Below, in pieces: positions 35,980 to 45,145 of a stretch of DNA of 64,000 nt; position 1 is the stretch's first letter; the number at the start of each line of letters is the position of its first letter. Origin of the DNA: an uncultured Flavobacteriaceae bacterium (lineage in GTDB: Bacteria > Bacteroidota > Bacteroidia > Flavobacteriales > Flavobacteriaceae); contig CAJQLB010000015.1 of the NCBI GenBank assembly GCA_905479065.1, forward strand, positions 62,001-126,000, read 5' to 3'. The translations under genes were made by a program, and so were the position numbers. The notes under the pieces were generated by a model, which saw only the letters and a list, made by a program, of their open reading frames with translations, ran no database searches and was not told the DNA's origin.

Positions 35980-38900
35980 ATGACAGAAAAACAAAAAACG
36001 GTTAGTAAAGATTTTCCTTTATCAACGTGGGCTATCAATAATTCAACAACCATTTACGTCCTAATTGCCTTAATATTAATTTTAGGTATTAAGGCATTTT
36101 ACAGCATGCCGCGTGAAAATTTTCCTGAGATTAATGAAACAAAAATATATATAAGTTCTGTGTATCCTGGGAATACAGCAGAAGATGTTGAAAAGCTCAT
36201 TACAGATCCCCTCGAGGACAAATTAAAAACTGTAAGTAATGTTGTGGAAATCAGCTCAACATCACAAGAAGACTTTTCTATGGTCGTTGTAGAGTTTGAT
36301 GAAAACATCACCTTGGATCAGGCAAAACAAAAAGTTAAAGATGAAATTGATACTGAAACATCTTCAGAAGATTGGCCAACATTTAATAATGCTAAGATAG
36401 AACCTAATGTGTTTGCACTAAGTATGTCGGAAGAAATGCCCATTCTTAACATAAATATATCGGGTGATTATCCTGTACAAAGATTAAAAGAGTTTGCTGA
36501 ATATCTACAGGATGATATTGAAGACCTTTCAGAGATAAAACAAGCTGATATAAGAGGAGCTCAAGACAAAGAAGTTGAAGTTGCTGTTGACATATATAAA
36601 ATGATGGCTGCCAAAGTTAGCTTTAACGATGTTTTAAATGCTGTCAATGGAGGAAATATTACCATGTCTGCTGGAAATTTGATTGCGAGTGGTCAAAGGC
36701 GTACGATTCGAATATTAGGAGAAATTAAATCCCCTAAAGATCTTGAACAGTTTGTGGTAAAATCTGAAAACAACAGCCCTATTTACCTTAAAGATATTGC
36801 TGATATTTCTTTTAAGGAAAAAGACATTACAACCTTTGCCCGTCAAAACGGAAAGCGTGTCGTTATGATTGATGTGAAAAAGCGAGCCGGAAAAAATATG
36901 GTTGCAGCTTCAGAGCAGGTACAGAAAATTGTTGAAGATGCTATTAGCAATGTTTTTCCAAAAGATCTGAATGTTAATATTTCAAATGACCAATCTCCAA
37001 AGACTATAAGTCAAGTGGATGATCTGGTAAATAATATAATTTTTGGTGTCATTTTGGTTGTTGTTGTATTAATGTTTTTTTTAGGTTTTAAAAATGCTGT
37101 ATTTGTAGGATTTGCGATACCGATGTCAATGTTCATGTCTCTTATGATATTAAATTTACTTGGATACACATTAAACGTCATGATTCTTTTTGGTTTAGTA
37201 ATGGGATTAGGGATGCTTGTTGACAACGGTATTGTTGTCGTTGAAAATGTTTATCGTTTGATGGATGAAGAAGGTTTGAGTAGGAAGGAGGCTGCTAAAA
37301 AAGGAATTGGTGAAATTGCATTTCCAATAATTATTTCAACAGCCACCACGGTGGCAGCATTTATTCCTCTAGGCCTTTGGCCTGGTATCATGGGCGAATT
37401 CATGATATTATTGCCAATTACATTGTCAACAGTTTTAGGATCATCTTTGTTCGTTGCTGTATTTTTCAATTCAGTTTTAGTGTCAAAGTTTATGAACACG
37501 GTTGACAACGACATGCCTCTAAAACAAATCATCTTAATTACTTCTGCCTTGACTTTTCTAGGGACGATAATTTTTATTGTTGCCGACGATTATCGTGGTG
37601 TAGGAACCTTGATGATTTTAGTTGCCATAATGTTTTGGTTATATCGTTTATTTTTAAGAAAATGGGCAAATTCTTTTCAAACGGGAGGACTAGTGAGACT
37701 TGAGAATTTTTACGAAAGATGCCTGAAAAATGCCCTTAAAGGTTATCGCCCATACATCATTATAATTGTAACAGTTATTACTTTAATTATTTCATTTATT
37801 GGTTTTGGCGCCTCTTTAAGCGAAGGACGAACAAAAATCGAATTTTTTCCAGATAACAAGCCTAATCAAATAATTGTTTATATCGAATATCCTGAGGGAA
37901 CAGATATTGAAAAAACCAATCGCATTACAAAACAGATAGAAAAGCGAGTTTTTGAAGTCCTTAACCAAAAACAATATACTGACGGCAGATACAACTTTAT
38001 GATTGAAAGCTCTGTTTCACAAATTGGCGAAGGTGCTGGAAATCCTGAAGCTGATGCAGGTTCTACAGCTGAAATGCCACACAAAGGTAAAATAACTGCC
38101 TCAATGCGTGAATTTAAATATCGGCGTGGCGAAGACAGTGAACTCATGCGTCAAAAAGTTCAAGAAGCACTTGTAGGTATTTTCCCAGGTGTACTCATAT
38201 CTGTTGAAAAAGATGCTAATGGCCCACCAATAGGCCACCCAATTAATATAGAAATAAAAGGCGATGACTACAATGAATTAATTGCTACTGCCGAAAACAT
38301 GCGTAATTTCATCAATACAAAAAATATTGGAGGCGTAGACGAATTAAAAATTGATGTAAACAAAGACAAACCTTCTATTCAAGTAATTGTTGACAGAAAA
38401 AAAGCAGGGGAGTTAGGGGTTAATTCATCTCAGGTTGGTCAACAATTAAGGAATTCAATCTTTGGAGCCAAGGCAGGGATCTTCAAGGAAAATGGAGAAG
38501 ACTATGATATTTATGTTAGATTTAATAAGGAGAATAGATATAATCGCAGTGCGCTGTTTAATCAAACGATTACTTTTAGGGATATGGCCTCTGGTCAAAT
38601 AAAAGAAATTCCTGTGTCTGCCATTGCAAAACCAACCAACAACTCTGGATTTAGTGCGATAAAACACAAAGGAGTAAAACGTGTAGTAACGTTATATTCC
38701 GCACTAGCTCCTGGCTTTAGTGATGCAGGAGCAGTTGTTTCGCAAATTCAGAATGAAATGAGATCATTTAAAAAACTATCTAACAAAATAAAAATTGACT
38801 ACACAGGTCAAATCGAGGAAGAAAATAAACAAATGACATTTTTAATAGGTGCTTTTTTTACAGGCTTAAGTTTAATTTTCTTCATATTAATTTTTCAGTT

Positions 38901-39486
38901 TAATTCTGTTTCCAAACCTGGAATTATTATGCTAGCTATATTCCTTAGTTTTATTGGTGTTTTTGGTGGTTTAGTCATAACTGGAGCACCATTTGTCATT
39001 ATGATGACCATGATGGGAATTATTGCTCTTGCGGGTATTGTTGTCAACAACGGGGTTGTGTTGCTAGATTACACCCAACTACTTATGGATAGAAAAAAAA
39101 TAGAACTCAACTTAAAAAATCATGAATATTTGAGCAAAGAGCAACGATTTAATACAATTGTAAAAGGGGGAAAAGCACGCTTAAGACCTGTACTCCTAAC
39201 AGCAATTACCACAATACTCGGACTAATTCCGTTAGCCGTTGGGATCAATATTGACTTTTTTAGTTTAATGAGTGACTTTAATCCTAATATTTATATAGGT
39301 GGTGATAATGTTGTTTTTTGGGGGCCTCTTGCCTGGGCTGTTATTTACGGATTACTTGTAGCGACGTTTTTGACACTAATTGTGGTACCGATACTATTCT
39401 TTTTATCAACTACATTTAAATCGTGGTTGAAAAGAAAAACACAAGTAACTAACTCAACCAAAGGACCTGTAAGTTCATTGACTTAA
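35980..39486 (+). CDS. RND-family efflux transporter permease (AcrB type)
   Basis: 1168 aa, inner membrane trimer. TM1 lies at about residues 20-42 and is followed by NFPEINETKIYISSVYPGNTAEDVE, typical of HAE-type RND permeases. Helix 4 has GLVMGLGMLVDNGIVVVENVYR with the proton-relay aspartate, and the second half has MGIIALAGIVVNNGVVLLDY. An extra stretch of three hydrophobic segments (about residues 508-560) after the first helix block makes it about 120 residues longer than AcrB. Substrates are unknown. Last gene of the operon, 21 bases from the convergent T9SS gene. Confidence 0.94.
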   Translation: MTEKQKTVSKDFPLSTWAINNSTTIYVLIALILILGIKAFYSMPRENFPEINETKIYISSVYPGNTAEDVEKLITDPLEDKLKTVSNVVEISSTSQEDFSMVVVEFDENITLDQAKQKVKDEIDTETSSEDWPTFNNAKIEPNVFALSMSEEMPILNINISGDYPVQRLKEFAEYLQDDIEDLSEIKQADIRGAQDKEVEVAVDIYKMMAAKVSFNDVLNAVNGGNITMSAGNLIASGQRRTIRILGEIKSPKDLEQFVVKSENNSPIYLKDIADISFKEKDITTFARQNGKRVVMIDVKKRAGKNMVAASEQVQKIVEDAISNVFPKDLNVNISNDQSPKTISQVDDLVNNIIFGVILVVVVLMFFLGFKNAVFVGFAIPMSMFMSLMILNLLGYTLNVMILFGLVMGLGMLVDNGIVVVENVYRLMDEEGLSRKEAAKKGIGEIAFPIIISTATTVAAFIPLGLWPGIMGEFMILLPITLSTVLGSSLFVAVFFNSVLVSKFMNTVDNDMPLKQIILITSALTFLGTIIFIVADDYRGVGTLMILVAIMFWLYRLFLRKWANSFQTGGLVRLENFYERCLKNALKGYRPYIIIIVTVITLIISFIGFGASLSEGRTKIEFFPDNKPNQIIVYIEYPEGTDIEKTNRITKQIEKRVFEVLNQKQYTDGRYNFMIESSVSQIGEGAGNPEADAGSTAEMPHKGKITASMREFKYRRGEDSELMRQKVQEALVGIFPGVLISVEKDANGPPIGHPINIEIKGDDYNELIATAENMRNFINTKNIGGVDELKIDVNKDKPSIQVIVDRKKAGELGVNSSQVGQQLRNSIFGAKAGIFKENGEDYDIYVRFNKENRYNRSALFNQTITFRDMASGQIKEIPVSAIAKPTNNSGFSAIKHKGVKRVVTLYSALAPGFSDAGAVVSQIQNEMRSFKKLSNKIKIDYTGQIEEENKQMTFLIGAFFTGLSLIFFILIFQFNSVSKPGIIMLAIFLSFIGVFGGLVITGAPFVIMMTMMGIIALAGIVVNNGVVLLDYTQLLMDRKKIELNLKNHEYLSKEQRFNTIVKGGKARLRPVLLTAITTILGLIPLAVGINIDFFSLMSDFNPNIYIGGDNVVFWGPLAWAVIYGLLVATFLTLIVVPILFFLSTTFKSWLKRKTQVTNSTKGPVSSLT

Positions 39487-39507
39487 TAATTTCAGGTATT
39501 GATGTTT

Positions 39508-41223
39508 TTAATTTTTAACGATCTTTTTATGAAGGGACAAATCTGCTGATCTCGCAATTAAATAATAAACACCCGAGCTTAAATGACGGATATCAATTTG
39601 ACTCCCAAATTCCAAGCGCTCCTTTAAAAAGACTCTAGCTCCTAAAACATCAAAGAGTTCAACTTGATATAATGAGCTATTTGAGTCTATATGAATGATA
39701 TCTTGACTTGGATTCGGATAAATATTAAAGATTGTTTCTGAGACCTTGTTTTGAGACAGTGTTGAGCTTTCTACAATATGTAATGTTTGATTAACAGGAA
39801 CATTATACAAAATATCTTCAACACCACTTAACCATGTAACCTTAACGTAATCTAATGTTGTATAATTACCAACACCAAAAAACTCTGCTCCTGAATTTTG
39901 ACTTGTATAACCTTCCCCATTTAAAGTATATCGATACTGCTTATTATTTTCAATTGAAATCTCAATCCAAGAACCAATACCCATCCTATTGGTAGTACTT
40001 CCCTCTAAAGTTATCTTTAACCAATTATTAAACTCTGTATTAGAGTTTAACCAAAGAAAATGATTGTCAGGCTCATTATTCAATACCGATATATCAGGTA
40101 AACCATCATTATTGATGTCTCCAATAGCATTTGAATAGCTTTCCGCAATGTCTGTGGAAAACCCTGCACTTGAAGGTATCGTAAAAATACCATTGTCATT
40201 TTGATAAAATGCCGATGGTAGTTGGCCGCTTGTCCCATCTCTCATGCCACTCACATAGAGATCAAGGTCACTATCATTGTCAGCGTCTAAAAACACTGCT
40301 CCCCATGAAATACTTTGAAAGAGCGTCCCATTACTACTAGCAATATTAGTAAACGTTTCATCTCCATTATTTTCAAGAAAATAATTTCCACTTGACGTGT
40401 TGGTTATATAAATATCTAAAAATCCATCACTATTGTAATCCCCAATTGTTGTTGACATGGCATCCATTGTGATTCCGGAACCAGAACTTGAACTCACATC
40501 TGTGAAGGTTCCGTTACCATTATTTTTATATAGAATATTAGAGGTTGTAAATCTATCATTTGCAATGTAGATATCCTGCCAACCGTCATTGTTGAAATCA
40601 AAAAAAGATGCACAAAATGATAAATGATTTAGATTACTAATCCCAGCAGAACTACTCACATCCGTAAAAGTTGCATCTCCATTGTTTCTGTATAATAAAT
40701 TTGGCTGTAACCCATTAGCCATATCCCGATTTGATATGAAAACATCAAGATAACCATCATTATTATAATCACCCCAAGAACCTCCCCATGAATTCATAAT
40801 ACTCGTAGACAACCCTGATGATTCCGTAATATCGGTGAAATTCATAAAACCATCATTGAGATATAATTGATTTGAAGCATTGTTACTCACAACAAACAAA
40901 TCATTATCACCATCATTATCTATATCAACCCAATTAAGCTGACGTGTATCACTGTCATTATCGACCCCATCAAAACTTATCGAAACAAAAACCCCACTAT
41001 TATTTTGAAAAAAATAAAGTGGATCTCCATCTTGTGAAGCGTACGATAAATCATCCCAACCATCATTATTGAAGTCGAAAAATGACATCCCTCCAACAAA
41101 GGCACCATTCCCATGAGAAACATTAATGTTTTGACTCGATGAAATTTCAGAAAATGAAATTTGAGCAGGCAACCTCCAAAAACTTAAAACAAAAACAAAA
41201 CAGATATATAAGTTTACTTTCAT
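39508..41223 (-). CDS. CRTAC1-like FG-GAP/ASPIC protein with T9SS sorting domain, copy A
   Basis: 571 aa from the ATG at 41223; an ATG at 41241 lies within the leftover aminotransferase tail and is not favoured. Signal peptide (MKVNLYICFVFVLSFWRLPAQ), about seven FG-GAP/VCBS-type calcium-binding repeats (DFNNDGWDDL, DIDNDGDNDLF, DYNNDGYLDVF and so on), an ASPIC/UnbV domain (about 395-470: LKITLEGSTTNRMGIGSWIE), then a type A T9SS sorting domain (IYPNPSQDIIHID to the end). It is identical to copy B up to GVYYL and then ends IARSADLSLHKKIVKN. Predicted cell-surface or secreted protein; ligand unknown. Confidence 0.88.
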   Translation of the reverse strand: MKVNLYICFVFVLSFWRLPAQISFSEISSSQNINVSHGNGAFVGGMSFFDFNNDGWDDLSYASQDGDPLYFFQNNSGVFVSISFDGVDNDSDTRQLNWVDIDNDGDNDLFVVSNNASNQLYLNDGFMNFTDITESSGLSTSIMNSWGGSWGDYNNDGYLDVFISNRDMANGLQPNLLYRNNGDATFTDVSSSAGISNLNHLSFCASFFDFNNDGWQDIYIANDRFTTSNILYKNNGNGTFTDVSSSSGSGITMDAMSTTIGDYNSDGFLDIYITNTSSGNYFLENNGDETFTNIASSNGTLFQSISWGAVFLDADNDSDLDLYVSGMRDGTSGQLPSAFYQNDNGIFTIPSSAGFSTDIAESYSNAIGDINNDGLPDISVLNNEPDNHFLWLNSNTEFNNWLKITLEGSTTNRMGIGSWIEISIENNKQYRYTLNGEGYTSQNSGAEFFGVGNYTTLDYVKVTWLSGVEDILYNVPVNQTLHIVESSTLSQNKVSETIFNIYPNPSQDIIHIDSNSSLYQVELFDVLGARVFLKERLEFGSQIDIRHLSSGVYYLIARSADLSLHKKIVKN

Positions 41224-41288
41224 TACAAATCCTTTACACATTGAATGATTTGAGCTACCCCTCTATAAATTGACGAACAATTGGTGAT
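39560..41288. repeat. 1,729-bp direct repeat, copy A
   Basis: Matches 41362-43090 at a constant offset of 1802 bases with no indel or mismatch found at any of the many points compared. It covers the whole T9SS gene apart from its last 17 codons, plus the final 66 bases of an aminotransferase gene. The flanks differ on both sides. Confidence 0.93.
41223..41288 (-). pseudogene. Orphan 3' end of the aminotransferase gene
   Basis: These 66 bases encode the last 21 residues and stop of the aminotransferase (SSIYRGVAQIIQCVKDL end), identical to 43025-43090, but with no aminotransferase body upstream. The TAATG overlap with the following T9SS gene is preserved. It shows that copy A was derived from a unit located next to the aminotransferase gene. 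Confidence 0.9.
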
Positions 41289-41309
41289 TAATTAAATTCT
41301 GAGAACTAA

Positions 41310-43025
41310 CTAGTCAACAATTATTTTTTTTATAATTCTCTTTGCCTTGGCCTTAAATTTCAAATAATAAACACCCGAGCTTAAATGACGGATATCAATT
41401 TGACTCCCAAATTCCAAGCGCTCCTTTAAAAAGACTCTAGCTCCTAAAACATCAAAGAGTTCAACTTGATATAATGAGCTATTTGAGTCTATATGAATGA
41501 TATCTTGACTTGGATTCGGATAAATATTAAAGATTGTTTCTGAGACCTTGTTTTGAGACAGTGTTGAGCTTTCTACAATATGTAATGTTTGATTAACAGG
41601 AACATTATACAAAATATCTTCAACACCACTTAACCATGTAACCTTAACGTAATCTAATGTTGTATAATTACCAACACCAAAAAACTCTGCTCCTGAATTT
41701 TGACTTGTATAACCTTCCCCATTTAAAGTATATCGATACTGCTTATTATTTTCAATTGAAATCTCAATCCAAGAACCAATACCCATCCTATTGGTAGTAC
41801 TTCCCTCTAAAGTTATCTTTAACCAATTATTAAACTCTGTATTAGAGTTTAACCAAAGAAAATGATTGTCAGGCTCATTATTCAATACCGATATATCAGG
41901 TAAACCATCATTATTGATGTCTCCAATAGCATTTGAATAGCTTTCCGCAATGTCTGTGGAAAACCCTGCACTTGAAGGTATCGTAAAAATACCATTGTCA
42001 TTTTGATAAAATGCCGATGGTAGTTGGCCGCTTGTCCCATCTCTCATGCCACTCACATAGAGATCAAGGTCACTATCATTGTCAGCGTCTAAAAACACTG
42101 CTCCCCATGAAATACTTTGAAAGAGCGTCCCATTACTACTAGCAATATTAGTAAACGTTTCATCTCCATTATTTTCAAGAAAATAATTTCCACTTGACGT
42201 GTTGGTTATATAAATATCTAAAAATCCATCACTATTGTAATCCCCAATTGTTGTTGACATGGCATCCATTGTGATTCCGGAACCAGAACTTGAACTCACA
42301 TCTGTGAAGGTTCCGTTACCATTATTTTTATATAGAATATTAGAGGTTGTAAATCTATCATTTGCAATGTAGATATCCTGCCAACCGTCATTGTTGAAAT
42401 CAAAAAAAGATGCACAAAATGATAAATGATTTAGATTACTAATCCCAGCAGAACTACTCACATCCGTAAAAGTTGCATCTCCATTGTTTCTGTATAATAA
42501 ATTTGGCTGTAACCCATTAGCCATATCCCGATTTGATATGAAAACATCAAGATAACCATCATTATTATAATCACCCCAAGAACCTCCCCATGAATTCATA
42601 ATACTCGTAGACAACCCTGATGATTCCGTAATATCGGTGAAATTCATAAAACCATCATTGAGATATAATTGATTTGAAGCATTGTTACTCACAACAAACA
42701 AATCATTATCACCATCATTATCTATATCAACCCAATTAAGCTGACGTGTATCACTGTCATTATCGACCCCATCAAAACTTATCGAAACAAAAACCCCACT
42801 ATTATTTTGAAAAAAATAAAGTGGATCTCCATCTTGTGAAGCGTACGATAAATCATCCCAACCATCATTATTGAAGTCGAAAAATGACATCCCTCCAACA
42901 AAGGCACCATTCCCATGAGAAACATTAATGTTTTGACTCGATGAAATTTCAGAAAATGAAATTTGAGCAGGCAACCTCCAAAAACTTAAAACAAAAACAA
43001 AACAGATATATAAGTTTACTTTCAT
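41310..43025 (-). CDS. CRTAC1-like FG-GAP/ASPIC protein with T9SS sorting domain, copy B
   Basis: 571 aa. The start at 43025 is supported by a TAATG overlap with the aminotransferase stop, which points to translational coupling. Domain order is as in copy A: signal peptide, FG-GAP repeats with DxDxDG-type calcium loops, ASPIC/UnbV domain, T9SS type A C-terminal domain. The last residues are KFKAKAKRIIKKIIVD in place of the copy A end, so sorting function is probably kept in both. Exported through Sec and then the T9SS. CRTAC1-like proteins are thought to bind surfaces or calcium. No enzyme activity is known. Confidence 0.88.
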   Translation of the reverse strand: MKVNLYICFVFVLSFWRLPAQISFSEISSSQNINVSHGNGAFVGGMSFFDFNNDGWDDLSYASQDGDPLYFFQNNSGVFVSISFDGVDNDSDTRQLNWVDIDNDGDNDLFVVSNNASNQLYLNDGFMNFTDITESSGLSTSIMNSWGGSWGDYNNDGYLDVFISNRDMANGLQPNLLYRNNGDATFTDVSSSAGISNLNHLSFCASFFDFNNDGWQDIYIANDRFTTSNILYKNNGNGTFTDVSSSSGSGITMDAMSTTIGDYNSDGFLDIYITNTSSGNYFLENNGDETFTNIASSNGTLFQSISWGAVFLDADNDSDLDLYVSGMRDGTSGQLPSAFYQNDNGIFTIPSSAGFSTDIAESYSNAIGDINNDGLPDISVLNNEPDNHFLWLNSNTEFNNWLKITLEGSTTNRMGIGSWIEISIENNKQYRYTLNGEGYTSQNSGAEFFGVGNYTTLDYVKVTWLSGVEDILYNVPVNQTLHIVESSTLSQNKVSETIFNIYPNPSQDIIHIDSNSSLYQVELFDVLGARVFLKERLEFGSQIDIRHLSSGVYYLKFKAKAKRIIKKIIVD

Positions 43026-43090
43026 TACAAATCCTTTACACATTGAATGATTTGAGCTACCCCTCTATAAATTGACGAACAATTGGTGAT
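41362..43090. repeat. 1,729-bp direct repeat, copy B
   Basis: Partner of 39560-41288. Its right end lies inside the aminotransferase gene, 66 bases from that gene's stop. Its left end lies in the codons for GVYYL of the sorting domain. Between the two copies are 73 unique bases (41289-41361), which encode the copy B tail. Confidence 0.93.
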
Positions 43091-44293
43091 AACAAATTCT
43101 TCATCTGTTCCATCGAAGTTAGCATAACTATTTATAACACTTTCTCCATCGAAATCAACAAATGCTAATCTAAAAAATAATTCATGCTTTTGAAAATAAA
43201 AATCAGTTCCAGGTAATAAAGCTACCCCATAATTATTTAATAAATACTCTGAAAGATCATCACTCGTAGTAATTCCAATGTTTTTAAATTTATTTTGAAA
43301 ACTATTAAATCCAATCATCATGTAAAAGGCTCCTTGAGGGGCAGTACATTCTAGCCCAGAACTCACTAATTGGTTGTATACAAATTCAGCAATTAATTTT
43401 AAAACACTCGAGCAATTAGTTATATGATTTTTTAATGATAAATCATACTCATAAGCAGCAATACTGGCATGCTGTATGGGAGCCGCTACTGCGCTAAAGG
43501 TTTCACTAAACAGTGATCTATACATAGATTTTAAGCACCATAAATCTTTTGGTAATGCCATGAAGCCTAAACGATAACCTCCTGCTGAAAAAACTTTACT
43601 TAATCCTCCAAACACAATGGTTTTTTCGGGATAATATTTAGAAATACTTGGTGAAAACTCGGTGTTAAAATTTACTTGTGAATAAATTTCATCTGACATG
43701 ACTATGACATTATGCTTTCTACAAATAACAGCCAAATCTTCCAACTCTTCCTCTTTATAAACTGCTCCTGTTGGGTTGTTAGGGGAATTTAAAATAAGTG
43801 TTTTTTGACTATTTCTGTCCCTATTACAGAAAGCGTCTAATTCCTCTGGAGATAACTTAAACTCATCCTTTATACTAGTTTCTAAAATATGATATTGACC
43901 ATTTTTAGACTTAATTTGTGGTAAATAACTTACCCAACTACCTTTTGGTATTAAAAAAACTCCATCAAGTATCATAATTGTTTGATACAACAATTCTTTA
44001 CTTCCAGGGCCAATAAATATATAATCTTTGTTAGACTCAATACCCTGATGTCTTTTTAAAAAAACAGAAATTTGTTTTCTTAAAGGTTCTAATCCTATCG
44101 TTGGTAAATATGAATTGTCTTTAACGTGCTCTGTTAAAGCAGTGGTTATAGAATTATGAATGGGGAAGGGTGATTGCCCAAATCCAAAATGAAAAACAGA
44201 GTTTCCGTTGTGTCGTAATTCTTGAACTTTTTGATTTATAGCTAAGGTTGAAGAAGGCTTTAAATCTTCAATAAACTTATTGACTTGTATCAT
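43025..44293 (-). CDS. Pyridoxal-phosphate aminotransferase, class I/II
   Basis: 422 aa, fold type I, cytoplasmic. Conserved regions: GFGQSPFPIHNSI near 35, LILNSPNNPTGAVY near 165, VIMSDEIYSQV near 198, the PLP lysine in FGGLSKVFSAGGYRLGF near 230, and a C-terminal FFRLAFVDFDG with the carboxylate-binding arginine. The amino acid substrate cannot be read off. Its stop overlaps the start of the surface protein gene (TAATG). The pairing of a cytoplasmic aminotransferase with a secreted CRTAC1-like protein is unusual. Confidence 0.88.
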   Translation of the reverse strand: MIQVNKFIEDLKPSSTLAINQKVQELRHNGNSVFHFGFGQSPFPIHNSITTALTEHVKDNSYLPTIGLEPLRKQISVFLKRHQGIESNKDYIFIGPGSKELLYQTIMILDGVFLIPKGSWVSYLPQIKSKNGQYHILETSIKDEFKLSPEELDAFCNRDRNSQKTLILNSPNNPTGAVYKEEELEDLAVICRKHNVIVMSDEIYSQVNFNTEFSPSISKYYPEKTIVFGGLSKVFSAGGYRLGFMALPKDLWCLKSMYRSLFSETFSAVAAPIQHASIAAYEYDLSLKNHITNCSSVLKLIAEFVYNQLVSSGLECTAPQGAFYMMIGFNSFQNKFKNIGITTSDDLSEYLLNNYGVALLPGTDFYFQKHELFFRLAFVDFDGESVINSYANFDGTDEEFVITNCSSIYRGVAQIIQCVKDL

Positions 44294-44311
44294 AATATTT
44301 TTAATAATTAT

Positions 44312-44344
44312 AAAAAAAGAGCTTCATAAAGAAGCTCTTTTTTT
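44312..44344 (-). terminator. Terminator after the TonB receptor/lipoprotein operon
   Basis: A near-perfect hairpin (AAAAAAAGAGCTTC / GAAGCTCTTTTTTT, loop ATAAA) with T runs on both strands lies between the lipoprotein stop and the aminotransferase start. It separates the two minus-strand units. Confidence 0.88.
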
Positions 44345-44364
44345 ATAACATAACTTATGTCATT

Positions 44365-45138
44365 TTATAATGGTGTGATATCGTATTCTGGGTTTCCATC
44401 AGCATCGTAGCTAGTTTCGATAACCAAAACAAACTTATCTTGATCCATTACAACATCATATATTTCAATGTTACCATCTACTTCAACGATTAAAATCACG
44501 TCTGTACCTGCATTATCATCCCACCAGTCATCAATAAACACTGAACTAAATCCTTCTGGAGGATACACTTCAAATGTTTCAAAAGCTATTGTATCAAACG
44601 TATTTGCTAATACTTCACCATTGATGTCCTGATTTCCCGCAATTAAATATAAATCATAGTCATAAAAAGCATCACCCCAAGAAATGGATACAGTAACTGC
44701 CGGCGGCACATTAAAAATAGCTTTGTTGTCAACCGCTATTCGTGATCCATCACTCGCACTTCTAACTGTAACAACATAAATACCAGATGACATGAATGTC
44801 ACTTCAGAACTTCCAACAACTTCTGAAGCAAGAATTGTTGCATCAGAAATCATGTAATCAACACCTTCAACAGCATCTCCGCCATCTTTTGTCACACTGA
44901 AAGACACTGTGATATCAGAAGACGGTGCGTTGTTTACACCAACTTCAATTGGCTGCGCAACATTTCCAGGAACAGTTCTTGTTATTTCAGAGGCATCATC
45001 AGTTTCAATAAAAACTGTGCTCTGTTGAGAATATTGGTTTGAAACTACATCACTGTAATCATCTGTTCCAATACAACCTACCATAAACAATAATGGCACG
45101 ACAAGTATAAACTTGTAAACGTATTTTAAATTTTTCAT
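44365..45138 (-). CDS. Surface lipoprotein partnered with the TonB receptor
   Basis: 257 aa. Lipoprotein signal with lipobox MVGCIGTDD. The middle part (about residues 40-145) has a Calx-beta-like pattern (SDITVSFSVTKDGGDAVEGVDY, then EVTFMSSGIYVVTVRS). The C-terminal half (from about 148: VSISWGDAFYDYDLYLIAG) reads like a second beta-sandwich, rich in Asp and Trp. The start is 7 bases after the TonB receptor stop, so the two form an operon and probably a receptor-lipoprotein complex in the outer membrane. It is not a SusD homologue. The ligand is unknown. Confidence 0.75.
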   Translation of the reverse strand: MKNLKYVYKFILVVPLLFMVGCIGTDDYSDVVSNQYSQQSTVFIETDDASEITRTVPGNVAQPIEVGVNNAPSSDITVSFSVTKDGGDAVEGVDYMISDATILASEVVGSSEVTFMSSGIYVVTVRSASDGSRIAVDNKAIFNVPPAVTVSISWGDAFYDYDLYLIAGNQDINGEVLANTFDTIAFETFEVYPPEGFSSVFIDDWWDDNAGTDVILIVEVDGNIEIYDVVMDQDKFVLVIETSYDADGNPEYDITPL

Positions 45139-45145
45139 AGTTTTT

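Noticed and set aside
35980-39486. Heavy-metal (CusA-type) RND pump
   Set aside because: No methionine-rich metal relay seen in helix 4, and the neighbours are a TetR regulator and a generic adaptor, so a drug or amphiphile pump is more likely.
39508-43043. The long direct repeat as a mobile element or composite transposon
   Set aside because: The repeat contains only the T9SS gene and an aminotransferase tail; no transposase, terminal inverted repeats or target-site duplication was found.
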